A DNA stretch of 64,000 bases, taken from the NCBI RefSeq assembly GCF_902712855.1, contig NZ_LR743507.1, positions 5,008,001-5,072,000 on the forward strand, read 5' to 3'. Both the position numbers and the translations under genes were made by a program. Shown here one piece after another: positions 22,687 through 31,494 of the stretch; within the stretch, counting starts at the first letter, position 1; each line of letters opens with the position of its first letter. Source of the DNA: Variovorax paradoxus. Its GTDB lineage: Bacteria; Pseudomonadota; Gammaproteobacteria; Burkholderiales; Burkholderiaceae_C. Under the pieces are notes generated by a model. The model had not been told where the DNA came from and ran no database searches. It worked only from the letters and a program-made list of their open reading frames with translations.

Positions 22687-23286
22687 CTACAACCAGCGAT
22701 CGCGCATCAACGCCAGCATGGCCTGCGCAGCGCGGCCGCGGTGGCTGTTGGCGTTCTTCACTTCGGGCGACAGTTGGGCAAAGGTCTTGCCGAAGCTCGG
22801 CAGGTACATGACGGGGTCGAAGCCGAAGCCGTTGTCGCCAATCGGCTCGGATGCGATCTCGCCGACCACGCGGCCGACGGCGATGAGCGGCTCGGGATCG
22901 TCGTGGCTGCGCAGCGCCACCAGCGTGCTCACGAGCGCGGCGCGGCGATTGACCACGCCCTGCAGCTGCTCGAGCAGCGCCCTCACGTTGTTGGCATCGC
23001 CCTTGGCATAGCCGAACTGCGTGGCGTAGTAAGCCGTGTCGACGCCCGGGAGGCCGCCGAAAGCGTCGACGCACAGGCCGGCGTCGTCGGCCATGGCCGG
23101 CAGGCCGGTGGCGGCGCTGGCATGACGCGCCTTGGTCAGCGCGTTTTCCACGAAGGTGCGGAAGGGTTCCTCAGCCTCGCCCACACCCAGCGCCGACTGC
23201 GGCACCAGGGTGACGGCCAGCTCGGCGAACAGTTGCTGGAGCTCGGCGAGCTTGCCCGCGTTGTTGGAAGCCAGAACCAGTTTCAT
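22687..23286 (-). CDS. rdgB: XTP/dITP diphosphatase (RdgB)
   Basis: 199 residues. The start LVLASNNAGKLAELQQLF holds the conserved SNNxGK nucleotide site. TFVENALTKARHAS and MADDAGLCVDAFGG are family signatures, and the end has AQLSPEVKNANSHRGRA. The enzyme removes deaminated purine triphosphates from the pool to protect DNA. It lies between rph and hemW, a common beta-proteobacterial order. Confidence 0.95.
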   Translation of the reverse strand: MKLVLASNNAGKLAELQQLFAELAVTLVPQSALGVGEAEEPFRTFVENALTKARHASAATGLPAMADDAGLCVDAFGGLPGVDTAYYATQFGYAKGDANNVRALLEQLQGVVNRRAALVSTLVALRSHDDPEPLIAVGRVVGEIASEPIGDNGFGFDPVMYLPSFGKTFAQLSPEVKNANSHRGRAAQAMLALMRDRWL

Positions 23287-23335
23287 AGACAGTCAAAAGT
23301 GGCTGCGACGCCCGTTCGACGGGCGCCAGTAGCTG

Positions 23336-24067
23336 TTAGTTCGATAGCAAGGCCTGCTGCTGCAGGGTGACGAGTTCGCCGATGCCCTTCTCGGCCAAGC
23401 CGAGCAGGATGTTCATTTCGTCGCGCGTGAACGCAACTCCTTCGGCCGTGCCCTGCACTTCGACGAAATGGCCGGCGCCGGTCATGACGACGTTCATGTC
23501 GGTGTCGCAGGCGGAGTCTTCGGTGTACTCGAGGTCGAGCAGCGGCGTGCCGCCGACGATGCCCACCGAGATGGCGGCGACGTGGCCCTTGATGGGCGAC
23601 GCCTTCAGGGTGCCGGCAGCCAGCAGCTTGTTGACGGCGTCCTGCGCGGCCACGAATGCGCCGGTGATGGCCGCGGTGCGCGTGCCGCCGTCGGCCTGCA
23701 GCACGTCGCAGTCGAGATGGATGGTGCGTTCGCCCAGTGCGGCCAGGTCGAACACCGCACGCATCGAGCGGCCGATGAGGCGCTGGATTTCCTGCGTGCG
23801 CCCGGTCTGCTTGCCCTTGGCGGCCTCGCGGCTGCTGCGGGTGTGGGTGGCGCGCGGCAGCATGCCGTATTCGGCGGTCACCCAGCCTTCGCCGCTGCCC
23901 TTCTTGTGCGGCGGCACCTTTTCTTCGATCGACGCGGTGCACAGCACGCGGGTCTGGCCGAACTCGATGAGCACCGAGCCCTCGGCATGGATGGTGAAGC
24001 CGCGGGTGATGCGCACCGGACGCAACTGGTCAGCGGCGCGGCCGCCGCTTCGTGTGAAAGCAGTCAT
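23336..24067 (-). CDS. rph: Ribonuclease PH
   Basis: 243 residues from ATG 24067 (MTAFTRSGGRAADQLRPV). Conserved parts include GFTIHAEGSVLIEFGQTRVL, GWVTAEYGMLPRATHTR and the phosphate-binding stretch IGRSMRAVFDLAALG. It trims the 3' ends of tRNA precursors by phosphorolysis. A longer frame to 24130 adds an unlikely N-terminus. The 157-bp gap to the phosphatase gene contains a degenerate copy of the intergenic repeat. Confidence 0.95.
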   Translation of the reverse strand: MTAFTRSGGRAADQLRPVRITRGFTIHAEGSVLIEFGQTRVLCTASIEEKVPPHKKGSGEGWVTAEYGMLPRATHTRSSREAAKGKQTGRTQEIQRLIGRSMRAVFDLAALGERTIHLDCDVLQADGGTRTAAITGAFVAAQDAVNKLLAAGTLKASPIKGHVAAISVGIVGGTPLLDLEYTEDSACDTDMNVVMTGAGHFVEVQGTAEGVAFTRDEMNILLGLAEKGIGELVTLQQQALLSN

Positions 24068-24109
24068 TGTTGAAACCCAAGAAAGAAAAAAGGCTTGCCG
24101 CTTCTCAGC

Positions 24110-24222
24110 GGTCTGGTCGGGAAGCGCCACGGAACCGGCTTTGCCGGATCGTTGACGCCTTGCCCTGGAAGAGGGTTGGCGCAGCGACGCGGAATGTGCG
24201 AGGTGCGCGCAGACTGGAGGTC
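24110..24222 (-). repeat. Intergenic ~95-bp repeat, degenerate copy
   Basis: On the minus strand it reads CTCCAGTCTGCGCGCACCTC, then CCCTCTTCCAGGG and CCGGCAAAGCCGGTTCCGTG, matching in order the blocks of the repeat at 57844-58040. It lies between the co-directional phosphatase and rph genes and in the same sense as their transcription. It is the most diverged of the five copies found. Confidence 0.55.
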
Positions 24223-24224
24223 AT

Positions 24225-25130
24225 CTAGCTCTTGCGTGCGGCCGAACGGCGGATGGCTTCGTTGATCTCGGCGATCGAACGCTCGATCGCATCTTCGTCG
24301 AGGTCGTCGATCTCGCTGTCGGAGGGCATGCCGGCCTGGATGGTCGAGGCGAACACGCCGTCTTCGATGGTCTCGGTGGACACGCCGCTGCGGTCGTCGG
24401 CGCTGTCGGGCATTTCCCATTCGAGCGCGATGAGCGTGACGTTGTCGCTGTGGCTACCGCCCTTTCGCAGTGCCATCTCGGCGAGGTCGGGGGCGGCATC
24501 GGACACGGGCTTGCCCGAGGAAAGCGTGTGGACGATGGTTTCCTCGTCGAGAACGCCCCAGACGCCGTCGGAGCACAGCATGATGCGGTCGCCGCGCTGA
24601 AGCGGCATGGGGGCCGACACGTCGAACAGCGGCGTGGTGGGCGAACCCAGGCAGGTGAGCAGCAGGTTGCGGTTGACGGGCGCGTCGGAAGCCGTGGGCT
24701 TGGGGCGCTCGGCATGCGAATGGTCGCGCGTGCGCACGAGCAGGCGGCCGTCGCGTACGACGTACAACCGCGAGTCGCCGCAGTGCATCCAGGTGGCGGT
24801 GGTGTTCTGCAGCACGGCCGCGACCACGGTGGTGCGCGGGGTGTCGAGCATGGCCTTGTGGCTGGCGTACCGCATGATCTGCTGGTGCGCGGCCATCGCC
24901 GATTCGGCCAGGAACGACTTCACGTCCTTCACGGTCGGGCGCGCCTCGCGCTGGTAGAGCGCAGCGATGGTCTGCAGCGCGAGCTGCGCGGCGACTTCGC
25001 CCTCCGGGTGTCCGCCCATGCCGTCCGCCAGCACGAACAGCCCCGACTCCCGCGTGTAGCAATAGCCCATGCGGTCTTCGTTCTTGACGCGACCGCCCTT
25101 GCGGCTGACCTGGAAGACGGAGAATTTCAT
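24225..25130 (-). CDS. PP2C-type serine/threonine phosphatase
   Basis: 301 residues from ATG 25130. It shows the metal-binding Asp in KNEDRMGY and ADGMGGHPEGEVAA, then WMHCGDSRLYVVRDG, LCSDGVWGV and GGSHSDNVTLIAL, all the core PP2C motifs. The C-terminal 60 residues are acidic and helical (DIDDLDEDAIERSIAEI-like). It starts four bases after the kinase stop, so the pair is cotranscribed and the phosphatase probably reverses the kinase. Confidence 0.93.
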   Translation of the reverse strand: MKFSVFQVSRKGGRVKNEDRMGYCYTRESGLFVLADGMGGHPEGEVAAQLALQTIAALYQREARPTVKDVKSFLAESAMAAHQQIMRYASHKAMLDTPRTTVVAAVLQNTTATWMHCGDSRLYVVRDGRLLVRTRDHSHAERPKPTASDAPVNRNLLLTCLGSPTTPLFDVSAPMPLQRGDRIMLCSDGVWGVLDEETIVHTLSSGKPVSDAAPDLAEMALRKGGSHSDNVTLIALEWEMPDSADDRSGVSTETIEDGVFASTIQAGMPSDSEIDDLDEDAIERSIAEINEAIRRSAARKS

Positions 25131-25134
25131 GATG

Positions 25135-26142
25135 TCATGCAGGGCGCGTGGTGGGCGCAGCAGCCTTGGGCAGGCTCTTCTTGTCGAAAGAGCGGATGTT
25201 GTCGAGCGACAGGCGCACCTTCTCGCCCACCGTGAGCTTGGTGTAGCGGCGCTCGCCTTCGCGGCTGAGTTCCTTCTGCAGCGCGAAGACCGATTGCGGA
25301 CGCGAGAGCGGATCGAGCGACATGCACCACTCGACCACCTCGATGAGGTTGTCGGAGTACACGCCGCGCAGCCGCGACAGCGACAGGCTGAGGCGGTCCT
25401 TCTCGATGCGCCGCGGTGCGTCGTTGGGCGGATAGCCCTGCATGCAGGCGTAGATGCAGGCGCCGATGGCGTAGATGTCGGTCCAGGGGCCCATCGACGA
25501 ATCGCGCCGGTACATCTCGGGGGCGGCGAAGCCGGGCGTGTACATCGGACGGATGAAGATGCCCTCCTTGCTGAGCACTTCGCGCGCGGCACCGAAGTCG
25601 ATCAGAACTGCGCGGTCGTCGTCGGTGACGAAGATGTTGGCCGGCTTGATGTCCAGGTGCAGCATCTTGTACTGGTGGACGATGCGCAGGCCGCGCAGGA
25701 TTTCGTCGAACAGCGAGCGGATGGTCGATTCGCGGAACACCTTCTGCTTCTTGAGGTCGCGCGCCGTGACCACGAAATCCTGGAGGGTCGCACCTTCCAG
25801 GTAGTTCATGACCATGTAGACGGTCTCGTTCTCGCGGAAGAAATTGAGCACGCTGACCACCGAGGCATGCGAGATCTGGGCGAGCGAGCGGCCTTCCTCG
25901 AAGAAACTCTTCAGCCCGAGCCGGTAGAGCGAGAGCTTCTCGGGCGGCACCTGGGGCGCGAGCTCGCCAGGCCCTCGCGTGGCGAGCGACGAGGGGAGAT
26001 ATTCCTTGATGGCGACTTGCTGCCCGTTGGAGTCGATCGCGAGGTACACGACGCCGAAGCCACCCGCCGAAAGCCGGCGTATGACGCGGTATCCGCCAAT
26101 GACCGTATCGGGCAGCAGGGGCGTAGGCTTGACCTTTGACAT
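25135..26142 (-). CDS. Serine/threonine protein kinase
   Basis: 335 residues from ATG 26142 (MSKVKPTPLLPDTVIGG). The kinase domain shows the glycine-rich loop (IRRLSAGGFGVVYLA), Lys in QVAIKEYLP, the catalytic loop HLDIKPANIF (HxD with D-x-K-x-x-N), and DFGAA in place of DFG-x. The C-terminus has a membrane-free basic tail. Single-domain Hanks kinases next to a PP2C phosphatase are common in beta-proteobacteria, and their targets are often secretion or cell-envelope factors. The substrate here is unknown. Confidence 0.93.
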   Translation of the reverse strand: MSKVKPTPLLPDTVIGGYRVIRRLSAGGFGVVYLAIDSNGQQVAIKEYLPSSLATRGPGELAPQVPPEKLSLYRLGLKSFFEEGRSLAQISHASVVSVLNFFRENETVYMVMNYLEGATLQDFVVTARDLKKQKVFRESTIRSLFDEILRGLRIVHQYKMLHLDIKPANIFVTDDDRAVLIDFGAAREVLSKEGIFIRPMYTPGFAAPEMYRRDSSMGPWTDIYAIGACIYACMQGYPPNDAPRRIEKDRLSLSLSRLRGVYSDNLIEVVEWCMSLDPLSRPQSVFALQKELSREGERRYTKLTVGEKVRLSLDNIRSFDKKSLPKAAAPTTRPA

Positions 26143-26233
26143 AATCCGGGAGTTTCGCCCGAAGGCGATGGTGCGGCAAGCGAACGCCGTGCCGACGCCT
26201 CGGTGCATGCAAGCAAAACCACAGTGAGGCGCA

Positions 26234-27157
26234 ATGCCAGTTTACAGCATGACCGGCTACGCCAGCGGCCAGAACGGGTCCGCAGGCAGCCACTCCGAAG
26301 CCGAAGCACGGCCTTCCGCCGCGGGCCGACTCGGGGTCGAAATCCGCTCGGTCAACAGCCGCTTCCTCGACCTGACCTTCAAGTTGCCGGAGGAGCTGCG
26401 CCAGCATGAGACCGCGCTGCGCGAGCTGCTGACGGGCAAGCTCAAGCGAGGCAAGGTCGAGGTTCGGGCCGCGATCGAGACCACGCCCCAAGCCGGCGTC
26501 GTCGAGCCCTCCGTCAAGCTGCTGCAGCGGCTGAACGGGGTGCAGGACAGCATCAAGGCCTGGCTGCCCAGCGCCCGGGAGCTCAGCGTGGCCGATGTGC
26601 TGCGTCTGGCCGGAGGCGACAGCGCCGCCCGCGGTGACTGGGGGCCCGACCTGCTCGATGTCGCTGGCAAGGCGCTCGACGGCCTGATTTCGGCCCGGCA
26701 GCGTGAGGGCGCGCGGCTGGCCAAGATGCTCGAAGCCCATCTGGGACAACTGCGAACCCTGGTTCAGCAGGCCGGCCCGCTGGTTCCGCAGCTGGTCGAG
26801 CAGCAGCGCACCCGTTTTCTGGAACGGTGGCAGGAAGCCATGGGCTTGACTGCAGGCACCGGCGGCACCCTGCCCGAAGCCGCCCAGGACCGCGCCCTCA
26901 CCGAAGCGACCGCTTTCGCGATCCGCATCGATGTGGCCGAGGAACTCACCCGACTGAATTCGCATCTGGACGAGATCGAACGACTGCTCAAGAAGGGCGG
27001 CGAGATCGGCAAGCGCCTCGACTTCCTCATCCAGGAACTGCATCGGGAGGCCAATACGCTTGGCTCGAAGTCGGCTGCTCTGGAACTCACGCGCATTGGC
27101 GTGGACATGAAGGTGCTGATCGAGCAGATGCGCGAGCAGGTGCAGAACATCGAATGA
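26234..27157 (+). CDS. yicC: YicC-family endoribonuclease
   Basis: 307 residues beginning MPVYSMTGYASG, the hallmark start of YicC/YloC proteins. SVNSRFLDLTFKLPEELRQ, KRGKVEVRA and the C-terminal HLDEIERLLKKGGEIGKRLD with FLIQELHREANTLGSKSA are strongly conserved. A 20-residue insertion near residue 15 is local. The family cleaves RNA in vitro. It overlaps gmk by four bases, is divergent from the kinase gene, and is the usual gmk partner. Confidence 0.95.
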   Translation: MPVYSMTGYASGQNGSAGSHSEAEARPSAAGRLGVEIRSVNSRFLDLTFKLPEELRQHETALRELLTGKLKRGKVEVRAAIETTPQAGVVEPSVKLLQRLNGVQDSIKAWLPSARELSVADVLRLAGGDSAARGDWGPDLLDVAGKALDGLISARQREGARLAKMLEAHLGQLRTLVQQAGPLVPQLVEQQRTRFLERWQEAMGLTAGTGGTLPEAAQDRALTEATAFAIRIDVAEELTRLNSHLDEIERLLKKGGEIGKRLDFLIQELHREANTLGSKSAALELTRIGVDMKVLIEQMREQVQNIE

Positions 27158-27789
27158 CGAGCGAAAGAATGGATTACCCCGGCAACATCTTTGTGGTCGC
27201 GGCGCCCAGTGGCGCCGGTAAATCAAGCCTGGTCAAGGCGCTGATGGAGCTCGACTCTGCCGTGCAGCCTTCGGTTTCGCACACGACGCGATCGCCACGC
27301 GGGCAGGAAAAGCACGGTCGCGAGTACTTCTTTGCCTCTCCTTCAGAGTTCGAGGCCATGATCGCGGCCGACGGTTTCGTGGAATGGGCTCATGTGCACG
27401 GCCACCGCTACGGCACCTCGAAAAAGGCCGTCGAGGAGCGGATCGCCCAGGGGGCGGACGTGATCCTCGAGATCGACTTCCAGGGTGCGCTGCAGATTCG
27501 CAAGACGTTTGCCAACGCCGTGATGATCTTCATCTTGCCGCCCAGCTGGGAAGAGCTTCGATCGCGACTCGAGCGGCGCGGCGAGGACAGTGCTTCGGTG
27601 ATCGAGTTGCGCCTGAAGAATGCGGCCGATGAGATGGCGCGGGCAGGAGAATTTGACTTCGTTATAATCAACGAGGTATTTGAGCGCGCGCTTTTCGATC
27701 TCAAGGCGATCGTCCACGCTCAGCGGCTCCGGTATTCCGCGCAACGCCGGGCGCGAGCCGACACATTCGCCGCACTGAACATCCCTTGA
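27154..27789 (+). CDS. gmk: Guanylate kinase
   Basis: 211 residues from ATG 27154, overlapping the yicC stop as ATGA. It shows the P-loop APSGAGKSS, SVSHTTRSPRGQEKHGREYF (GMP binding) and DVILEIDFQGALQIR. It converts GMP to GDP using ATP. It is the first of the conserved gmk-rpoZ-spoT trio. Confidence 0.97.
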   Translation: MTSERMDYPGNIFVVAAPSGAGKSSLVKALMELDSAVQPSVSHTTRSPRGQEKHGREYFFASPSEFEAMIAADGFVEWAHVHGHRYGTSKKAVEERIAQGADVILEIDFQGALQIRKTFANAVMIFILPPSWEELRSRLERRGEDSASVIELRLKNAADEMARAGEFDFVIINEVFERALFDLKAIVHAQRLRYSAQRRARADTFAALNIP

Positions 27790-27838
27790 TTCCCGAGTTC
27801 ACCGCTCACAGATCGTCACAGACTGAAAGATTCTCATC

Positions 27839-28042
27839 ATGGCCCGCATCACCGTCGAAGATTGTCTCGTCAACATCCCGAACCGTTTCCAGCTCGTGCT
27901 GGCTGCGACCTACCGCGCGCGCATGCTGAGCCAAGGTCACGCACCGAAGATCGAGAGCAAGAACAAGCCCGCCGTGACTGCACTGCGCGAAATCGCGGAA
28001 GGCAAGATCGGCCTGGAAATGCTCAAGAAGGTGCCGGGCTGA
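27839..28042 (+). CDS. rpoZ: RNA polymerase omega subunit
   Basis: 67 residues with the omega signature: ARITVEDCLVNIPNRFQLVL, AATYRARMLSQG and NKPAVTALREIAEGKIG. Omega assists assembly of the beta-prime subunit and is involved in the ppGpp response. A strong terminator follows before spoT. Confidence 0.97.
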   Translation: MARITVEDCLVNIPNRFQLVLAATYRARMLSQGHAPKIESKNKPAVTALREIAEGKIGLEMLKKVPG

Positions 28043-28061
28043 TCTGACGCAGCCCTGCAAC

Positions 28062-28090
28062 GAAAAAGCACCGCGAGGCGGTGCTTTTTT
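28062..28090 (+). terminator. Rho-independent terminator after rpoZ
   Basis: AAAAAGCACCGC pairs with GCGGTGCTTTTT around a short GAG loop and is followed by a run of seven Ts. It separates rpoZ from spoT, so spoT probably has its own promoter or depends on read-through. Confidence 0.88.
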
Positions 28091-28126
28091 TATGTCCGGA
28101 CACGTCCATACAGCGGTCACGCTAAA

Positions 28127-30391
28127 GTGGTAGACATGAGCGCGGTAGCCAAATCCCAGTCCCATGCCCCCAAAGGCGCGCCGAAACCGAGCCCGGCCGC
28201 GCTGAATGCGGCCGCCGCAAGCTTCGCCGCATTGACCGCGCGCCTCGATTACCTGAGCCCCGAAGACACCGAACTGGTGCGGCGTGCCTACCGGTTCGCC
28301 GATGAGGCCCACCTCGGCCAGTTGCGCAACAGCGGCGAGCCCTACATCACTCACCCGATTGCCGTGGCGGCGCAATGCGCCGAATGGAAGCTCGACGCGC
28401 AGGCGTTGATGGCCGCCCTGCTCCACGATGCCATCGAGGACTGCGGCGTCACCAAGCCAGAGCTCATCGAGCGCTTCGGCGCCCCGGTTGCCGAATTGGT
28501 CGACGGCCTCACTAAGCTCGACAAGCTGCAGTTCAACACCCGCGAAGAGAATCAGGCCGAGTCGTTCCGCAAGATGCTGCTGGCGATGGCGCGCGACGTT
28601 CGCGTCATCCTGGTCAAGCTGGCAGACCGCACCCACAACATGCGTACGCTGGCCGATGCGCCGCGCGAAAAGTGGGCCCGCATCTCGCGCGAGACGCTCG
28701 ACATTTACGCACCCATCGCGCACAGGCTAGGGCTCAACCAGACATACCGCGAACTCCAGGAGTTGTCGTTCCGGCACCTGAAGCCGTGGCGATATGCCAC
28801 GCTGTCGAAAGCCGTGGCGAAGGCGCGGGGCCGTCGGCGCGACCTGATTCAGAAGGTGCAGAAAGAAGTCGAGACTGCTTTCTCGGCCGCGGGCATGACG
28901 CTGCGCATCGCGGGTCGCGAGAAGACGCTGTATTCGATCTACCGAAAGATGGAAGAAAAGCACCTGAGCTTCGCGCAGGTGACGGACATCTACGGCTTCC
29001 GCCTGATCGTGCCGAACGTGATCGCGTGCTACACCGGGCTCGGCATCCTGCACCAGATGTACAAACCCCTGCCCGGCAAGTTCAAGGACCACATCGCCAT
29101 CGCAAAGCTCAACGGCTACCAGTCGCTGCACACCACGTTGGTCGGGCCGGCCGGCGTGAGCGTGGAGTTCCAGCTGCGAACCGAGGCGATGCATGTGGTG
29201 GCCGAATCGGGGGTGGCGGCGCACTGGCTGTACAAGGCGGCCGAGCCAAACGCTGCAAGCAACGACCGACTGGGCACCAAGTGGCTTCAATCACTCCTCG
29301 ACATCCAGGACGAGACTCGCGACGCCGCGGAGTTTTGGGACCACGTCAAGGTCGATCTGTTTCCGGATGCCGTTTACGTCTTCACGCCGAAGAGCCAGAT
29401 CATGGCGCTGCCGCGCGGCGCCACCGTGGTCGACTTTGCCTACGCAATCCACAGCAACATCGGCGATCACACCTCGGCTGCCCGGATCAACGGCGACCAG
29501 GTGCCGCTGCGCACCGAGCTTAAGAACGGCGACGTGGTCGAAGTGATCACGGCGCCGGTGTCCACGCCCAATCCCGCCTGGCTGGGGTTCGTTCGAACCG
29601 GCCGGGCACGCTCCAAGATCCGCCACTACCTCAAGACTTTGGCCCATGCGGAATCCGAAGGACTGGGCGAAAAGCTGCTGGCGCAGGCACTGCGCGCCGA
29701 GGGTCTCGGCAAGCTTCCGGAAAACGACGAGGAACACCAGCCGCTCTGGGAGAAATTGCTGCGTTTTACCGGCAACCGCACCCGCTCCGAACTGCTGACA
29801 GACATTGGCTTGGGCAAACGCATCGCCAGCATCGTGGCGAAGCGGCTCGTGTCCATGCTGTCGGAACTTGGTGAGCGGCCCGATGCGCTGCTGTTGAGCA
29901 GGGAACGTTTCATCTCGAACGAGACCGTGTCGCAAGGCGCGGTCACCCTCGATGGCAGCGAAAACTCGTCGGTGCGCTTTGCCCTTTGCTGCCGCCCCAT
30001 TCCGGGCGACCAGATCGTCGGCTACCTCGGCCACGGCGAAGGTCTGGTGGTGCACACGGAAGATTGCGGCGTCGGCCAGCGGCTGCGGCACAAGGACAGC
30101 GAGCGCTTCTTCGCGGTCGAATGGGCGGACGAACCCACACGCACCTTCGAAACCGGTGTCGTCATCACCGTGCGCAACGACAAGGGCGTGCTGGCGCGAG
30201 TCGCTGCGACGCTGGCCGATGCCGAAGCAGACATCACGCACGTGGAAATGGCCGATGAGACACCGCAGGACTCGACCGACCTGCGCTTCGTGATCGCTGT
30301 GCGCGATCGCGCCCACCTCGACGCGGTGCTGCGAGCCGCGCGACGAACCGCATCGGTGCTGACCGCCTCGCGAACGGTTCCAGCACTCTGA
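28127..30391 (+). CDS. spoT: Bifunctional (p)ppGpp synthetase/hydrolase, SpoT type
   Basis: 754 residues from GTG 28127; an ATG at 28136 is an alternative. The hydrolase HD motif is intact (AALLHDAIEDCG with YITHPIAVAAQ before it). The synthetase region includes DIYGFRLIVPN and LNGYQSLHTTLVGP. A TGS domain (DAVYVFTPKSQIMALPRGAT) and a C-terminal ACT domain (GVVITVRNDKGVLARVAATL) follow. HD and synthetase residues both look functional, so the enzyme can make and degrade the alarmone. It follows rpoZ as in many proteobacteria. Confidence 0.95.
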   Translation: MVDMSAVAKSQSHAPKGAPKPSPAALNAAAASFAALTARLDYLSPEDTELVRRAYRFADEAHLGQLRNSGEPYITHPIAVAAQCAEWKLDAQALMAALLHDAIEDCGVTKPELIERFGAPVAELVDGLTKLDKLQFNTREENQAESFRKMLLAMARDVRVILVKLADRTHNMRTLADAPREKWARISRETLDIYAPIAHRLGLNQTYRELQELSFRHLKPWRYATLSKAVAKARGRRRDLIQKVQKEVETAFSAAGMTLRIAGREKTLYSIYRKMEEKHLSFAQVTDIYGFRLIVPNVIACYTGLGILHQMYKPLPGKFKDHIAIAKLNGYQSLHTTLVGPAGVSVEFQLRTEAMHVVAESGVAAHWLYKAAEPNAASNDRLGTKWLQSLLDIQDETRDAAEFWDHVKVDLFPDAVYVFTPKSQIMALPRGATVVDFAYAIHSNIGDHTSAARINGDQVPLRTELKNGDVVEVITAPVSTPNPAWLGFVRTGRARSKIRHYLKTLAHAESEGLGEKLLAQALRAEGLGKLPENDEEHQPLWEKLLRFTGNRTRSELLTDIGLGKRIASIVAKRLVSMLSELGERPDALLLSRERFISNETVSQGAVTLDGSENSSVRFALCCRPIPGDQIVGYLGHGEGLVVHTEDCGVGQRLRHKDSERFFAVEWADEPTRTFETGVVITVRNDKGVLARVAATLADAEADITHVEMADETPQDSTDLRFVIAVRDRAHLDAVLRAARRTASVLTASRTVPAL

Positions 30392-30401
30392 CAGCAGCTC
30401 G

Positions 30402-30980
30402 TTACGGCAGTTGGGCGCCGCCAGGCGCGGGGTAGCTCACCGAAAGGATCTCGACCTCGTGCGCGCCGCCCGGCGTCACGAGCTTCACGACGTCGCCCTC
30501 GCGCGCCTTGAGCAGCGCCCGCGCGATCGGCGAGATCCAGCTGACCTGTGACTTGGCGCTCTCCGCCTCGTCGATGCCAAGGATGGTGACAGTGCGCTCG
30601 TCACCTGCCTCGTCGGCATAGAGCACCGTTGCACCGAAGAAGATCTGGTCTCGGCCATGGTGTACGGACGGGTCGGTGACCTCCGCGATCTCGAGGCGTT
30701 TGGTCAGGAAGCGAATGCGACGATCGATCTCGCGCAGCCGCTTCTTGCCATAGAGGTAGTCGCCATTCTCGGAGCGATCCCCATTCTTGGCGGCCCAGTG
30801 CACCGTTTCCACGATTTTCGGCCGCTCCTCGTCCATCAGGTGCAGCAACTCATCCCGCAAGCGCGCGTAGCCGACTGGAGTGATGTAGTTCTTGCCACCG
30901 GCAGGCAACGGAGGCAGCGCGACATCGGCGCCATCCTCGTCCCCATCGGAATCAGTTTCCTTGGTGAATGCCTTGCTCAC
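30402..30980 (-). CDS. greB: Transcript cleavage factor GreB
   Basis: 192 residues from a GTG at 30980 with GGAGGA upstream. NGDRSENGDYLYGKKRLRE and EIDRRIRFLTKRLEIAEV are the N-terminal coiled coil and basic-patch region, then FFGATVLYADEAGDERTVTI. The first 25 residues are an acidic extension. It rescues backtracked RNA polymerase. The gene converges with spoT, ten bases apart. Confidence 0.93.
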   Translation of the reverse strand: MSKAFTKETDSDGDEDGADVALPPLPAGGKNYITPVGYARLRDELLHLMDEERPKIVETVHWAAKNGDRSENGDYLYGKKRLREIDRRIRFLTKRLEIAEVTDPSVHHGRDQIFFGATVLYADEAGDERTVTILGIDEAESAKSQVSWISPIARALLKAREGDVVKLVTPGGAHEVEILSVSYPAPGGAQLP

Positions 30981-30998
30981 GCAAAATCCTCCAAAAAG

Positions 30999-31032
30999 AA
31001 AAAAGCCCGCAACTTTCGTTGCGGGCTTTTAT
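30999..31032 (-). terminator. Terminator after first tRNA-Arg
   Basis: AAAAGCCCGCAAC and GTTGCGGGCTTTT form a 13-bp stem around a TTTC loop, just beyond the 3' end of the tRNA-Arg at 31037. It also ends before greB and may separate the tRNA transcript from greB. Confidence 0.85.
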
Positions 31033-31036
31033 ATGG

Positions 31037-31113
31037 TGGTGCGGCTGGCAGGAATTGAACCCACGACCCCTTGGTTCGTAGCCAAGTACTCTATCCAACT
31101 GAGCTACAGCCGC
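31037..31113 (-). tRNA. tRNA-Arg(ACG), copy 1
   Basis: 77 nt with encoded CCA. Acceptor GCGGCTG pairs with CAGCCGC, and the anticodon loop CTACGAA gives ACG. It is identical in the body to copy 2. Both are minus-strand and transcribed together with or just after the tRNA-Ile. Confidence 0.95.
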
Positions 31114-31187
31114 ACAGCTTGCAATTATAGCCTGCATTTCTGCGGTCTTTCCGGCCTTCAAGATCAAACCACGAATACTCGGCAAAG

Positions 31188-31222
31188 AAAAAAGCCCGAA
31201 AGACGAATCCTTCGGGCTTTTT
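31188..31222 (-). terminator. Terminator after second tRNA-Arg
   Basis: AAAGCCCGAA (31191-31200) pairs with TTCGGGCTTT (31211-31220), followed on the minus strand by a T run. It is a second hairpin of the same layout between the two tRNA-Arg copies, so they may be separate transcripts. Confidence 0.83.
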
Positions 31223-31227
31223 ATTTT

Positions 31228-31304
31228 TGGTGCGGCTGGCAGGAATTGAACCCACGACCCCTTGGTTCGTAGCCAAGTACTCTATCCAACTGAGCTACAG
31301 CCGC
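31228..31304 (-). tRNA. tRNA-Arg(ACG), copy 2
   Basis: 77 nt, same body as copy 1, anticodon ACG, with encoded CCA (31228-31230). The two copies are about 190 bp apart and each has its own terminator downstream, which suggests an older tandem duplication. Confidence 0.95.
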
Positions 31305-31384
31305 TGAGCCCTCGATTATAGCCCGTTTTCGGATCATCTTTCGAATGACATTCAAACATTGCCTGAAGTCGGCAAAACAAGCAG

Positions 31385-31461
<77 letters not shown>

Positions 31462-31494
31462 ACGCGGCACGGATTCTAAGCGGGCCGCCGCAAG

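Noticed and set aside
22687..23074. Long N-terminal extension of hemW
   Set aside because: It lies antiparallel in codon usage to rdgB and has arginine-rich low-complexity content; the ATG at 22684 gives the normal family start.
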